NCBI GenBank assembly: GCA_030683705.1
Contig: JAUXPP010000110.1
Coordinates: 17,561 to 81,560 of the forward strand
DNA length: 64,000 bases
DNA from: Polaromonas sp.
Lineage (GTDB): Bacteria; Pseudomonadota; Gammaproteobacteria; Burkholderiales; Burkholderiaceae_C
Direction of reading: 5' to 3'
Numbering within the stretch: the stretch's first letter is position 1; each line of letters opens with the position of its first letter. The notes beneath the pieces are model-generated. The model was not told where the DNA came from, did no database searches, and saw only the letters and a list, made by a program, of their open reading frames with translations. Both the position numbers and the translations under genes were made by a program. Shown here in pieces: positions 10,960 through 18,836 of this stretch.

Positions 10960-12254
10960 AACTTCTGCTGCTGTACCGCCGGCGCTGGGCCCTGTTCTAC
11001 CTGCCGCTGCTCCTGCTGGCGCTGCTGGCGCTGGGGTGGTCGGCCAGTGCGTGGAAGCCGCTGCCGCCGACCCGCGTGCTGATCGCCGCCGGCTCGCCGC
11101 AGGGCAGCTATGCCCAGTTGGCCCGGCGTTATGCCGAACACCTGGAGCAGCTCGGGCTCGGCGTCGAGATCGTTTATTCGGACACGCAGAAAGGCTCGCT
11201 GCAACGCCTGCTCAACACGGGCGACCACGCCGACATCGGTTTCGCCCATGGCATCTATGCCGGCGACAGCAAGGAGGTCCAGGCGCTGGCCGTGATCGGG
11301 CGCGAGCCGGTGTGGATCTTCACCCACCTGCCGGCCCTGAACGCGCTGGCCCAGGCCAGGGGCCTGAAGGTCGCGGCCGGCGCCGCCAACACCTCGTCCT
11401 TCACGGCCGCACGCGCGCTGCTGGCGCATGCGGGGCTGCGCGACAGCGACATCGAATTTGTCAAACTGTCCGGGCTGGACGCGGCCAACGCCATGCTCGA
11501 CGGCAAGGTGGACCTGCTGTTCGAAGTGGCAGGTGAAGACGACCAGGCCGTCCGCCTGCTGAACCAGAGCAACTTCGTTCACCTGCTGGGCACCGACAGG
11601 GCCGGGGCGCTGGCTGCGCAGGAGCCGCGGCTGCAACCCATCCTGCTGCCGCAAGGCGCCATCGAACTGCGTGGCGACATCCCGCCGCGCGACCTGATCC
11701 TGATGGGGATGCAAACGCATCTGCTGGTACGGCCAGAGATGCACCCGGCGCTGCAACGCGCGCTGATGGATGCGGCCATGGAGATTCACCAGTTCCCCAG
11801 CTTCCTGCAGCGCCAGGGGCAGTTCCCCGGCTTCCGTGGCAGCGACTTCCCCCTGTCGCCGCATGCACGCGCTTACAGCCTGGGCAACCGCCCCTGGCTG
11901 GAGTCGCTGCTGCCTTACCGGCTCGCACAATGGGCCGAGCTGATCCTGTACGCAGCGCTGCCGCTGCTGCTCCTGAGCGGCTTCCTGCTGACCTGGATAC
12001 CGCGGCTGTTCGACTGGCGCATCAACGCCGCGCTGCAGAACTTTTACGGCGAGCTGAAGTTTCTCGAAGCGGACATCGACCGCAGCGTCACGGATGACCC
12101 GATGGCGCTGCGCCGCCTGCTGGCCCAGCTGGACCACATCGAAAAGCAGGTCACCCAGCTCGACCTGCCGACCGAATTTTCCGAGCGCTGGTATACCCTG
12201 CGCGAACACCTGGCCGCCGCCAGGGAACGGCTGCTCACGCTCAGGGCGCGCTAG
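10956..12254 (+). CDS. TAXI family TRAP solute-binding protein, tandem paralogue
   Basis: 432-aa paralogue of the preceding gene with the same plan: N-terminal membrane segment (FYLPLLLLALLALGWSA), periplasmic TAXI domain opening IAAGSPQGSYAQLARRYAEH, C-terminal membrane segment (LILYAALPLLLLSGFLLTWI) and a cytoplasmic tail containing NFYGELKFLEADID, which mirrors WYGELKFIENDL in the first copy. The ATG overlaps the upstream stop, so the two are translationally coupled and probably function together. The absence of a neighbouring permease leaves open a sensing role. Confidence 0.85.
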   Translation: MKLLLLYRRRWALFYLPLLLLALLALGWSASAWKPLPPTRVLIAAGSPQGSYAQLARRYAEHLEQLGLGVEIVYSDTQKGSLQRLLNTGDHADIGFAHGIYAGDSKEVQALAVIGREPVWIFTHLPALNALAQARGLKVAAGAANTSSFTAARALLAHAGLRDSDIEFVKLSGLDAANAMLDGKVDLLFEVAGEDDQAVRLLNQSNFVHLLGTDRAGALAAQEPRLQPILLPQGAIELRGDIPPRDLILMGMQTHLLVRPEMHPALQRALMDAAMEIHQFPSFLQRQGQFPGFRGSDFPLSPHARAYSLGNRPWLESLLPYRLAQWAELILYAALPLLLLSGFLLTWIPRLFDWRINAALQNFYGELKFLEADIDRSVTDDPMALRRLLAQLDHIEKQVTQLDLPTEFSERWYTLREHLAAARERLLTLRAR

Positions 12255-12314
12255 ACTCATGGGCTTGCAGCCGGTCCATGACCGGCCGTCCTTACATGCT
12301 GAAAGCCGACACTC

Positions 12315-13331
12315 ATGAACATCGTCATCACCGGCGGCGCCGGATTTCTGGGCGTACGCCTGGCCCGTGAACTGCTGAAAAAGCAAACGCTGGCGCTGGC
12401 CGGCGGCATGCCGCAGGCCATCAGCCGCCTCACCCTGGTGGACCGCGCCGCGCCGCCCGCAGACCTGGTCGCCGACAGCCGGGTGCGCGTGATGGAGGGC
12501 GACCTGAACGCGCTGCTGGAGGCCGGCACCCCGGCGGTGGTCGCCGAAGGCACAGACCTGGTCTTTCACCTGGCCGCTGCGGTGAGCGGCGAATGCGAAG
12601 CCGACTTCGACCTCGGCATGCGCAGCAACCTCGACGCCACACGCGCGCTGCTGCAGGCCTGCCGCGGTCTGCAGGCCAAACCCACCCTGGTCTTCGCCAG
12701 CTCACTGGCGGTATTCGGCAACTCGCCCGAACAGCCGCTGCCCGAGGTGGTCGAGGACACCACCCTGCCGACACCGCAAAACAGCTACGGCATCCAGAAG
12801 TTCATCGGTGAGCAACTGGTGGCCGACTATGCGCGCAAGGGCTTTATTCGCGGCCGCAACGTGCGCTTGATGACCGTCAGCGTGCGCCCCGGCAAACCCA
12901 ACGGCGCGGCCTCGAGTTTTCTCAGCGGCATGATCCGCGAGCCGCTGGCCGGCGTGCGGGCCGTCTGCCCGGTCGCGCCGGAAACGCCGGTGGCCCTGTC
13001 CTCACCGGGCCACACCATAGACGGGCTGATCCGCGCGGCCGAGGCCAGCGACAGCGACTGGGGTGCACGCACCGCCATCAACCTGCCGGCGCTCAAGACC
13101 ACGGCCGGCGAGATGGCTGCCGCCCTGGCCCGCGTGGCCGGCAAGGACGTCGCCGCGCTGATCGACTGGCAGCCGGATCCGGTGATTGCCCGCATCGTGA
13201 CCAGCTGGCCGGCCCAGATCCACGCGGCGCGCGCCGAGCGCCTCGGCCTGCTGCCGGAGAAAAATTTCGACGACATCATTCGCGCCTACCTCAGCGAAAA
13301 CCCCTATGCGGCGAGCCAGCCTGCGGGGTGA
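12315..13331 (+). CDS. denD: D-erythronate dehydrogenase-like NAD-dependent epimerase/dehydratase
   Basis: 338-aa extended SDR. It has the Rossmann motif TGGAGFLG at 6-13, FASSLAVFG around 128-135 and the catalytic Tyr158-x-x-x-Lys162 pair in SYGIQK. The overall sequence, including VRPGKPNGAASSFLSGMIRE, resembles DenD, which oxidises D-erythronate to 2-keto-D-erythronate. The TRAP transporter downstream fits uptake of a C4 sugar acid. The remaining D-erythronate pathway genes (isomerase, kinase, decarboxylase) are not in this window, so the substrate is inferred from family only. Confidence 0.8.
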   Translation: MNIVITGGAGFLGVRLARELLKKQTLALAGGMPQAISRLTLVDRAAPPADLVADSRVRVMEGDLNALLEAGTPAVVAEGTDLVFHLAAAVSGECEADFDLGMRSNLDATRALLQACRGLQAKPTLVFASSLAVFGNSPEQPLPEVVEDTTLPTPQNSYGIQKFIGEQLVADYARKGFIRGRNVRLMTVSVRPGKPNGAASSFLSGMIREPLAGVRAVCPVAPETPVALSSPGHTIDGLIRAAEASDSDWGARTAINLPALKTTAGEMAAALARVAGKDVAALIDWQPDPVIARIVTSWPAQIHAARAERLGLLPEKNFDDIIRAYLSENPYAASQPAG

Positions 13332-13390
13332 AAATCAGAAGTTGTATGACAACTTTTCTGCCCACCCCCTTTATCCCGAGGAGACATTCC

Positions 13391-14377
13391 ATGACATTTT
13401 TCAAACCCGCGCTTTCCAGGCTGGCCCTGGGCATGACGCTGGCACTCGGCCTGGTGGCCGGCGCAGCCGCCCAGACCACCATGAAGATCAGCATCTCGAC
13501 GGCCCAGAACTCGCACCAGGGCGTGGCCATCGACACCTTCGCGCGGGAAGTTGAAAAACGCACCGGCGGCCGCTACAAGATCCAGACCTTCTACAACGGC
13601 TCCCTGGGCGGCGAGCGCGAGTCGATCGAGGCTGCGCAGCTCGGCACCCAGGAACTGGCCTTCTCGTCGACCGGCCCGGTGCCCAACTTCGTTCCGGAAA
13701 CCAAGATCCTCGACGTGCCCTTCCTGTTCCGTGACAAGGCCCATGCCCGCGCGGTGCTCGACGGCCCGATCGGCCAGGACCTGCTGACCAAATTCGACGC
13801 CAAGGGTTTCAAGGCGCTGGGCTGGGCCGAAAACGGTTTCCGCCACATGACCAACAGCAAGCGTGACGTGAAGACCCCTGAGGACCTCAAGGGCCTGAAG
13901 ATGCGCACCATGGAAAACCCGGTGCACATCGCCGCCTACAAGGGCTTCGGCATCGTGACCACGCCCATGGCCTTCCCGGAAGTTTTCACCGCGCTGCAAC
14001 AGGGCACGGTTGACGGCCAGGAAAATCCGCTGTCGGTGATCATCTCCGCCAAGTTCGACCAGGTGCAAAAACACCTGTCGCTGACCGGCCATGTCTACTC
14101 GCCCTGCATCTGGGTCATGAACAAGGCCGCGTTCGACAAGCTCAGCGCTGCCGACAAAAAGCATTTCCTGGACGCCGCGGCCGAAGGCACCAAGGCCAAC
14201 CGCGCCCGTGTGGACGAGGACGATGCCAAGGGCGTCGCCGACCTGCGCGCCAAGGGCATGACCGTGATCGACACCCTGGACAAGGCGAAGTTTGTGACCG
14301 CGCTGGCACCGGTGAACGCCGAGTTCGAGAAGCAGTTCGGCAAAGCCAATATCGACAAGATCCGCGCCGTCAAATAA
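13391..14377 (+). CDS. TRAP transporter substrate-binding protein (DctP family)
   Basis: 328-aa periplasmic solute-binding protein of a TRAP transporter. The start at 13391 has a GAGGAGA ribosome site and gives a clear Sec signal peptide (LALGMTLALGLVAGAAAQ); an upstream frame to 13328 is ignored. Conserved features include the SIEAAQLGTQELAF region and the family stretch RTMENPVHIAAYKGFG carrying the carboxylate-binding arginine. It is the first gene of a dctPQM operon and follows denD by 60 bases, so a sugar acid ligand is plausible. Confidence 0.92.
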   Translation: MTFFKPALSRLALGMTLALGLVAGAAAQTTMKISISTAQNSHQGVAIDTFAREVEKRTGGRYKIQTFYNGSLGGERESIEAAQLGTQELAFSSTGPVPNFVPETKILDVPFLFRDKAHARAVLDGPIGQDLLTKFDAKGFKALGWAENGFRHMTNSKRDVKTPEDLKGLKMRTMENPVHIAAYKGFGIVTTPMAFPEVFTALQQGTVDGQENPLSVIISAKFDQVQKHLSLTGHVYSPCIWVMNKAAFDKLSAADKKHFLDAAAEGTKANRARVDEDDAKGVADLRAKGMTVIDTLDKAKFVTALAPVNAEFEKQFGKANIDKIRAVK

Positions 14378-14388
14378 GCGCCCACCCG

Positions 14389-14443
14389 CTGCTACGATTT
14401 TTGTAGCTGGATACGCCCGCAGCCAGACGGCCAGCGGGCGTTT
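14389..14443 (+). repeat. Dispersed short repeat, diverged copy 3
   Basis: GCTACGATTTTTGTAGCTGG is followed by ACGCCCGCAGCCAGACGG and CCAGCGGGCG. It sits between dctP and dctQ within one operon and can fold into a stem, so it could trim expression of the permease genes relative to the binding protein. Confidence 0.65.
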
Positions 14444-14464
14444 TACTTGTACATCCGCGAGCCC

Positions 14465-14959
14465 ATGAAACACGCTTTCCTCACCCTCGAACGCTGGACC
14501 ACCGGCTTTGCCACGCTGGTGGCCTGCCTCATGCTGGCCATCGCCTCGGCGCTCGGCATGTTCCAGATCGTCACCCGCTTCGTGCTCGAGCAACCCGCCG
14601 AGTGGACCGAAATCCTGATCCGCCTGTCGCTGATCTGGATGGTGTTCATGGGCATCCCGGCGGCCTTCCGGCAGGGCGCCATGGTCAGCGTCGATGTGCT
14701 GTACCGCTGGAGCCCGGTCAAGGTCAGGCGGGTGCTGGACTGGGTGGTCTGCCTGGCCGCGCTGCTGCTGATTGGCATCATCATCTGGTGGGGCTGGGAC
14801 TATGCGCTGCGCGGCCGCGTGCAGTCCATGGCCGGGCTGGAATCGATCTCGATGTTCTGGGGTTATGTGGCCATGCCGATAGGCGCGATGTTCTGCGTGA
14901 TCGGCATCATCGGCAACCTGATCGACCCGCAGCGCCATGAACTGGAGACCGCGCAATGA
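14465..14959 (+). CDS. TRAP transporter small permease (DctQ family)
   Basis: 164-aa inner-membrane protein with four predicted membrane helices (roughly residues 13-35, 50-70, 95-115 and 130-150). The conserved DctQ stretch around EWTEILIRLSLIWMVFMGIP is present. ATG 14465 is preferred over the TTG at 14447. The small permease joins the DctM subunit; its stop overlaps the dctM start by 4 bases (ATGA). Confidence 0.9.
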   Translation: MKHAFLTLERWTTGFATLVACLMLAIASALGMFQIVTRFVLEQPAEWTEILIRLSLIWMVFMGIPAAFRQGAMVSVDVLYRWSPVKVRRVLDWVVCLAALLLIGIIIWWGWDYALRGRVQSMAGLESISMFWGYVAMPIGAMFCVIGIIGNLIDPQRHELETAQ

Positions 14960-16233
14960 CCGCCGTGATGTTGACGACCATGATCGTCTGTTTTGCACTG
15001 ACGATCTCGGTCGCGGTGTCCATCGGCCTGGCCGCCGTCTTCGGCATCCAGGCCTCCAACGCGCACATGCTGATCTCCGTCAAGGAGATGTTCAACGCGA
15101 TCAACAAGTTTCCGCTGGCGGCGATTCCGTTTTTCATCCTCGCCGGCAACCTGATGGAAACCGGCGGCATTTCGCGCCGCCTGGTCGAGTTCGCCAAAAG
15201 CATCGTCGGTGGCGTCCAGGGCGGCCTGCCCATGACCTGTGTGCTGACCTGCATGATTTTTGCGGCGGTCTCGGGTTCGTCGGTTGCGACCACGTTCGCG
15301 GTCGGCGCCATCCTGATTCCTGCGCTGGTCAAACATGGCTACCCGAAAAGTTATGCGGCGGCCCTGCAGGCCACCAGCGCCGAGCTGGGCGTGATCATTC
15401 CGCCCTCGATTCCGCTGATCCTGTACGGCGTGAGTGCTGAAGTTTCCATCGGCGAACTGTTCATCGCCGGCATCGGCCCCGGCATCCTGATCAGCCTGGC
15501 CCTGATGGTGTTTGTTTACATCTACTGCCGTATCAAGGGCTGGGGCAAAAACGACGGCGACGGCCGGCTGGGTTTCTTCAAGGCCAGCTGGCAGGCCGGT
15601 TGGGCGCTGCTGATGCCGGTCATCATCCTGGGCGGCATTTACGGCGGCATCTTCACGCCCACGGAAGCCGCCGCCGTGGCGGTGTTTTACGCGCTGATCA
15701 TCGGTGTGGTGATCTACCGCGAGATCAGCATCCCCAGCCTGATCGTGGTGCTGCGCAAATCGGTGATCTCCAGCGCGGTCATCATGTTCATCATTGCCAA
15801 CGCCGGCCTGTTTGCTTTCCTGATCACGCGCGCCGGTGTGCCTGACGCGATCGGGCGCTACCTCGAGGCGGTGCTGCAGTCACCCGCCCTCTTCCTGCTG
15901 GGCGTCAACCTGGCGCTGTTCCTGATCGGCATGTTCATCGAAACCAGTGCCGCCATCATCGTGCTGGCACCCATCCTGGCGCCGGTGGCCATGCACTTCG
16001 GCGTCGACCCGGTGCATTTCGGCATGGTCATGGTGGTGAACCTGGCGCTGGGCATGATCACGCCGCCGTTTGGCGTGAACCTGTTCGCCGCCTGCACGGT
16101 GGCGCGAATATCGCTCGACCAGATCATCCGGCACCTGATCCCCTTCGTGCTCGTCATCATTGCCTGCCTGATGCTGATCACCTACCTGCCGGCGATCTCG
16201 CTGACCTTGCGCGATATCGTCTACGCCCGCTAG
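14956..16233 (+). CDS. TRAP transporter large permease (DctM family)
   Basis: 425-aa sodium-coupled transport subunit with about twelve membrane segments. Diagnostic stretches include FPLAAIPFFILAGNLMETGG, AAVSGSSVATTFAVGAILIP and GVIIPPSIPLILYG, which line the substrate and sodium pathway in this family. Its start overlaps the dctQ stop. With dctP and dctQ this is a complete tripartite TRAP system; adjacency to denD suggests a hydroxy or sugar acid substrate. Confidence 0.93.
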   Translation: MTAVMLTTMIVCFALTISVAVSIGLAAVFGIQASNAHMLISVKEMFNAINKFPLAAIPFFILAGNLMETGGISRRLVEFAKSIVGGVQGGLPMTCVLTCMIFAAVSGSSVATTFAVGAILIPALVKHGYPKSYAAALQATSAELGVIIPPSIPLILYGVSAEVSIGELFIAGIGPGILISLALMVFVYIYCRIKGWGKNDGDGRLGFFKASWQAGWALLMPVIILGGIYGGIFTPTEAAAVAVFYALIIGVVIYREISIPSLIVVLRKSVISSAVIMFIIANAGLFAFLITRAGVPDAIGRYLEAVLQSPALFLLGVNLALFLIGMFIETSAAIIVLAPILAPVAMHFGVDPVHFGMVMVVNLALGMITPPFGVNLFAACTVARISLDQIIRHLIPFVLVIIACLMLITYLPAISLTLRDIVYAR

Positions 16234-16334
16234 CCGCGGCGGCCATGGGCCGCGCAGGCACCCGGGGCGTCCGGACTTCATGCCTGTGTCATATTGTGTC
16301 CGCATGATGGGGGCTTTACCGTTCAGGACGCCCC

Positions 16335-16907
16335 ATGCAGCTCCACAAGACAGACCGCGCCCGGGCCGAACTCAAGCCGGGAAACCGAACACTCGGCCAG
16401 CGCGAACGCACCCTGTTGCTGCTGGCCGATGGCAGCAAGTCGGTGCAGGACTTCCGGCCGCTGTTTAATGGTGACGGCGAGGAAATCGCCCTGCGGCTGC
16501 TGCGCGAGGGATTTCTGCAGGCCCACCCCAGCAAGGCACCGGCAGCGGCCCGCCCACCGACGCCTGAAAAACCGCAGCCGGTCAAGCTTGAGCAACCAGT
16601 ACCTGCGCCCAGCACCCCGCCTGCGCCGGCGCCCGCCCGGTTGTCGGCCGACCAGTTCGACGGCAAAAGGTCGCTGGCCACCACGCGCATGTTCCTGTTC
16701 GATATCTGTGAACGCATGTTTTCCCGGAAAAATCCCGAGTTGGCCGGGGTGTTCCGCGAAGCCTTGCGCGACGCCCGGGATCGCGAGGCCATGCTGGCCG
16801 CCGCCCGCCGCATGATCGAGGAAATCGAGAAGGTCACCGGGTCCGAACGCGCCGACTCCATCAGTGAGCGGATCGCCATGCTGCTGCCTGCTGAACAGGA
16901 AGCCTGA
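16335..16907 (+). CDS. Hypothetical protein with proline-rich linker
   Basis: 190-aa protein of unknown function. The N-terminal part (about 1-65) looks like a compact helical domain (QRERTLLLLADGSKSVQDF), followed by a Pro/Ala-rich linker at about 68-100 and a charged helical C-terminal domain (SLATTRMFLFDICERMFSRK onward). No signal peptide or membrane segment is visible. It lies between the TRAP operon and the glycine riboswitch, co-directional with both, with no evident functional link. Confidence 0.65.
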   Translation: MQLHKTDRARAELKPGNRTLGQRERTLLLLADGSKSVQDFRPLFNGDGEEIALRLLREGFLQAHPSKAPAAARPPTPEKPQPVKLEQPVPAPSTPPAPAPARLSADQFDGKRSLATTRMFLFDICERMFSRKNPELAGVFREALRDARDREAMLAAARRMIEEIEKVTGSERADSISERIAMLLPAEQEA

Positions 16908-16933
16908 GTCCGGCTTCAGCTACACTTGCCGCG

Positions 16934-17145
16934 TCAGGAGAGAGTTTTCCCCGTGAAAACCGCCGAAGGCGCATGTATCACCCCTATTGGTGGTCTGAAC
17001 GCTCAGGCAAAAGGACTGGCAACCGCCCCCAGGCACCCCGTGCAGGTGGGCGTTCCCTACTGGAGAGAGGCGGCCTCGCAGGCCGTCCACCGAAGGAGCA
17101 AGCCCGCATCGCCGGGTGAATCTCTCAGGTAAACCGGACAGCAGG
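16934..17145 (+). promoter_or_regulatory. Tandem glycine riboswitch
   Basis: Two consecutive glycine aptamers precede gcvT. Aptamer 1 (about 16934-17020) has CAGGAGAGAG, CGCCGAAGGCGC and CTGAACGCTCAGGCAAAAGG. Aptamer 2 (about 17059-17145) repeats the plan with CTGGAGAGAGG, CACCGAAGGAGCAAGCCCGC and TGAATCTCTCAGGTAAACCG followed by GGACAG. These are the conserved cores of the Gly riboswitch, and the position about 50 bases before the glycine cleavage operon fits an ON switch that activates gcvTHP when glycine is plentiful. Confidence 0.95.
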
Positions 17146-17197
17146 GGCAGCCCATGGTTTGATGGCCATGTTGTCTATTGCCCTCCGGAGAACGCCC

Positions 17198-18328
17198 GTG
17201 TCCGCTACCGCCGCCGAACTGCTCACCACACCGCTGCATGCCCTGCACCTGGAACTCGGCGCCCGCATGGTCCCGTTTGCGGGTTATTCGATGCCGGTCC
17301 AGTACCCGGCCGGCCTGATGGCCGAACACCTGCACACCCGCACGGCGGCCGGCCTGTTCGACGTCTCGCACATGGGCCAGTTGCGGCTGTCCGGTGCGGA
17401 CGCCGCGGCGGCGCTGGAAACCCTGATCCCGGTCGATGTGATCGGCCTGGCCGCCGGCAAGCAGCGTTACGGCCTGCTGCTCAATGAAGACGGCGGCATC
17501 ATCGATGACCTGATGTTTTTCAACCGCGGGGAAGACATTTTTGTGATCGTCAACGGCGCCTGCAAGGCCGGCGACATCGCGCACATCCAGGCAAAAATCG
17601 GCAGTCGCTGCGACGTCATTCCCATGCCCGAGATGGCACTGCTGGCCTTGCAGGGCCCGCAAGCCGTGACCGCACTGGCGCGGCTGGCGCCCGGCGTCGA
17701 ACAACTGGTGTTCATGACCGGTGGGCGTTTTACCGTGGCCGGCTGCGACTGTTTCCTCACGCGCAGCGGCTACACCGGCGAAGACGGGTTCGAAATTTCT
17801 GTGCCGGCCGCGCAAGCCGACACCCTGGCGCGCGCCCTGCTGGCGCAGCCTGAAGTCCTTCCCATCGGCCTGGGCGCGCGCAACTCGCTGCGGCTGGAGG
17901 CGGGCCTGTGCCTCTACGGCAACGACCTCGACACCAGCACCACACCAGTCGAGGCCAGCCTGAACTGGGCGATCCAGAAAGTGCGGCGCACGGGCGGCGA
18001 ACGTGCCGGTGGTTTCCCGGGCGCGGACAAAGTGCTGGCGCAACTGGACAGCCCGGCCACCCTGGCGCGCAAGCGTGTCGGCCTGATCGCGCTCGAGCGT
18101 GTGCCGGTGCGTGAACACACCGAACTGCACAATGACGAAGGCCGGCGCATCGGCGAAGTCACCAGCGGCCTGCTGGGGCCGACCATAGACAAGCCGGTGG
18201 CCATGGCCTACGTCGAGCCCGCGTTTGCCGCCCTCGGCACCCGCGTGAACGCCATCGTGCGCGGCAAGGCCGTTCCCATGGAAGTGGTCGCCATGCCTTT
18301 TGTTCCTGCCCGTTATTTCCGCGGCTGA
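17198..18328 (+). CDS. gcvT: Glycine cleavage system T protein (aminomethyltransferase)
   Basis: 376-aa tetrahydrofolate-dependent aminomethyltransferase. It takes the aminomethyl group from lipoyl-GcvH, makes 5,10-methylene-THF and releases ammonia. The N-terminus [20 protein letters not shown] with PVQYPAG, the folate-domain FDVSHMGQL and YTGEDGFEI are all typical. An in-frame ATG lies upstream at 17159, but the GTG at 17198 has a CCGGAG ribosome site at the right distance and gives the normal length. It is the first gene of a riboswitch-controlled gcvTHP operon. Confidence 0.96.
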   Translation: MSATAAELLTTPLHALHLELGARMVPFAGYSMPVQYPAGLMAEHLHTRTAAGLFDVSHMGQLRLSGADAAAALETLIPVDVIGLAAGKQRYGLLLNEDGGIIDDLMFFNRGEDIFVIVNGACKAGDIAHIQAKIGSRCDVIPMPEMALLALQGPQAVTALARLAPGVEQLVFMTGGRFTVAGCDCFLTRSGYTGEDGFEISVPAAQADTLARALLAQPEVLPIGLGARNSLRLEAGLCLYGNDLDTSTTPVEASLNWAIQKVRRTGGERAGGFPGADKVLAQLDSPATLARKRVGLIALERVPVREHTELHNDEGRRIGEVTSGLLGPTIDKPVAMAYVEPAFAALGTRVNAIVRGKAVPMEVVAMPFVPARYFRG

Positions 18329-18365
18329 AATTTTTACCTCGCAACTTTATTCAACGGAGAAGACC

Positions 18366-18734
18366 ATGCTCAAGTACACCGAAGACCACGAATGGATCAA
18401 GATCGACGGCGACCTTGCCACCGTCGGCATCACCACCCACGCCCAGGACGCGCTCGGTGATGTGGTGTTTGTGGACCTGCCCTCGGTCGGCAGCAGCTTT
18501 GCGCAGAAAGAAGTGGCCGGCGTGGTCGAGTCGGTCAAGGCCGCCGCCGACGTCTTCATGCCGATCAGCGGCGAAATCACCGAAGTCAACGAAGCCCTGC
18601 GCGACGACCCCTCGCTGGCCAACAGCGATCCGCTGGGTGCCGGCTGGTTCTTCAAGGTCAGGCTGTCGGACAAGTCGCAGCTCGACGCCCTGCTGGACGA
18701 AGCCGCCTATACCGCTTTTGCCGCCAACGCCTAA
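18366..18734 (+). CDS. gcvH: Glycine cleavage system H protein
   Basis: 122-aa lipoyl carrier protein that shuttles the aminomethyl intermediate between GcvP, GcvT and the L protein. The lipoylated lysine is Lys58 in VVESVKAA. N-terminal [15 protein letters not shown] and C-terminal DELLDEAAY-like sequence (here [12 protein letters not shown]) are family hallmarks. It follows gcvT by 37 bases and precedes gcvP by about 100 bases that hold a palindromic repeat. ATG 18366 follows an ACGGAG ribosome site. Confidence 0.97.
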   Translation: MLKYTEDHEWIKIDGDLATVGITTHAQDALGDVVFVDLPSVGSSFAQKEVAGVVESVKAAADVFMPISGEITEVNEALRDDPSLANSDPLGAGWFFKVRLSDKSQLDALLDEAAYTAFAANA

Positions 18735-18750
18735 ACCGTCTCTTCACCCC

Positions 18751-18817
18751 GTTCGGGCTGAGCCTGTCGAAGCCATGCCTCACCGCACTGCTGCGCTTCG
18801 ACAGGCTCAGTGCGAAC
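18751..18817. repeat. REP-like palindrome between gcvH and gcvP
   Basis: GTTCGGGCTGAGCCTGTCGA AG at 18751-18772 pairs with the copy at 18796-18817 in 20 of 22 positions around a 23-base loop. This GAGCCTGTCGAAG palindrome is a widespread proteobacterial repetitive element. Here it lies inside an operon and ends 19 bases before the gcvP start codon, where it may act as an RNA-stability or attenuation element. Confidence 0.85.
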
Positions 18818-18836
18818 GAATTCTGGAACCGCCTTC

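Noticed and set aside
10938..12569. Open frame of over 540 codons antisense to the second TAXI gene
   Set aside because: Gln/Arg-rich low-complexity translation typical of an antisense frame; it also runs across the start of denD.
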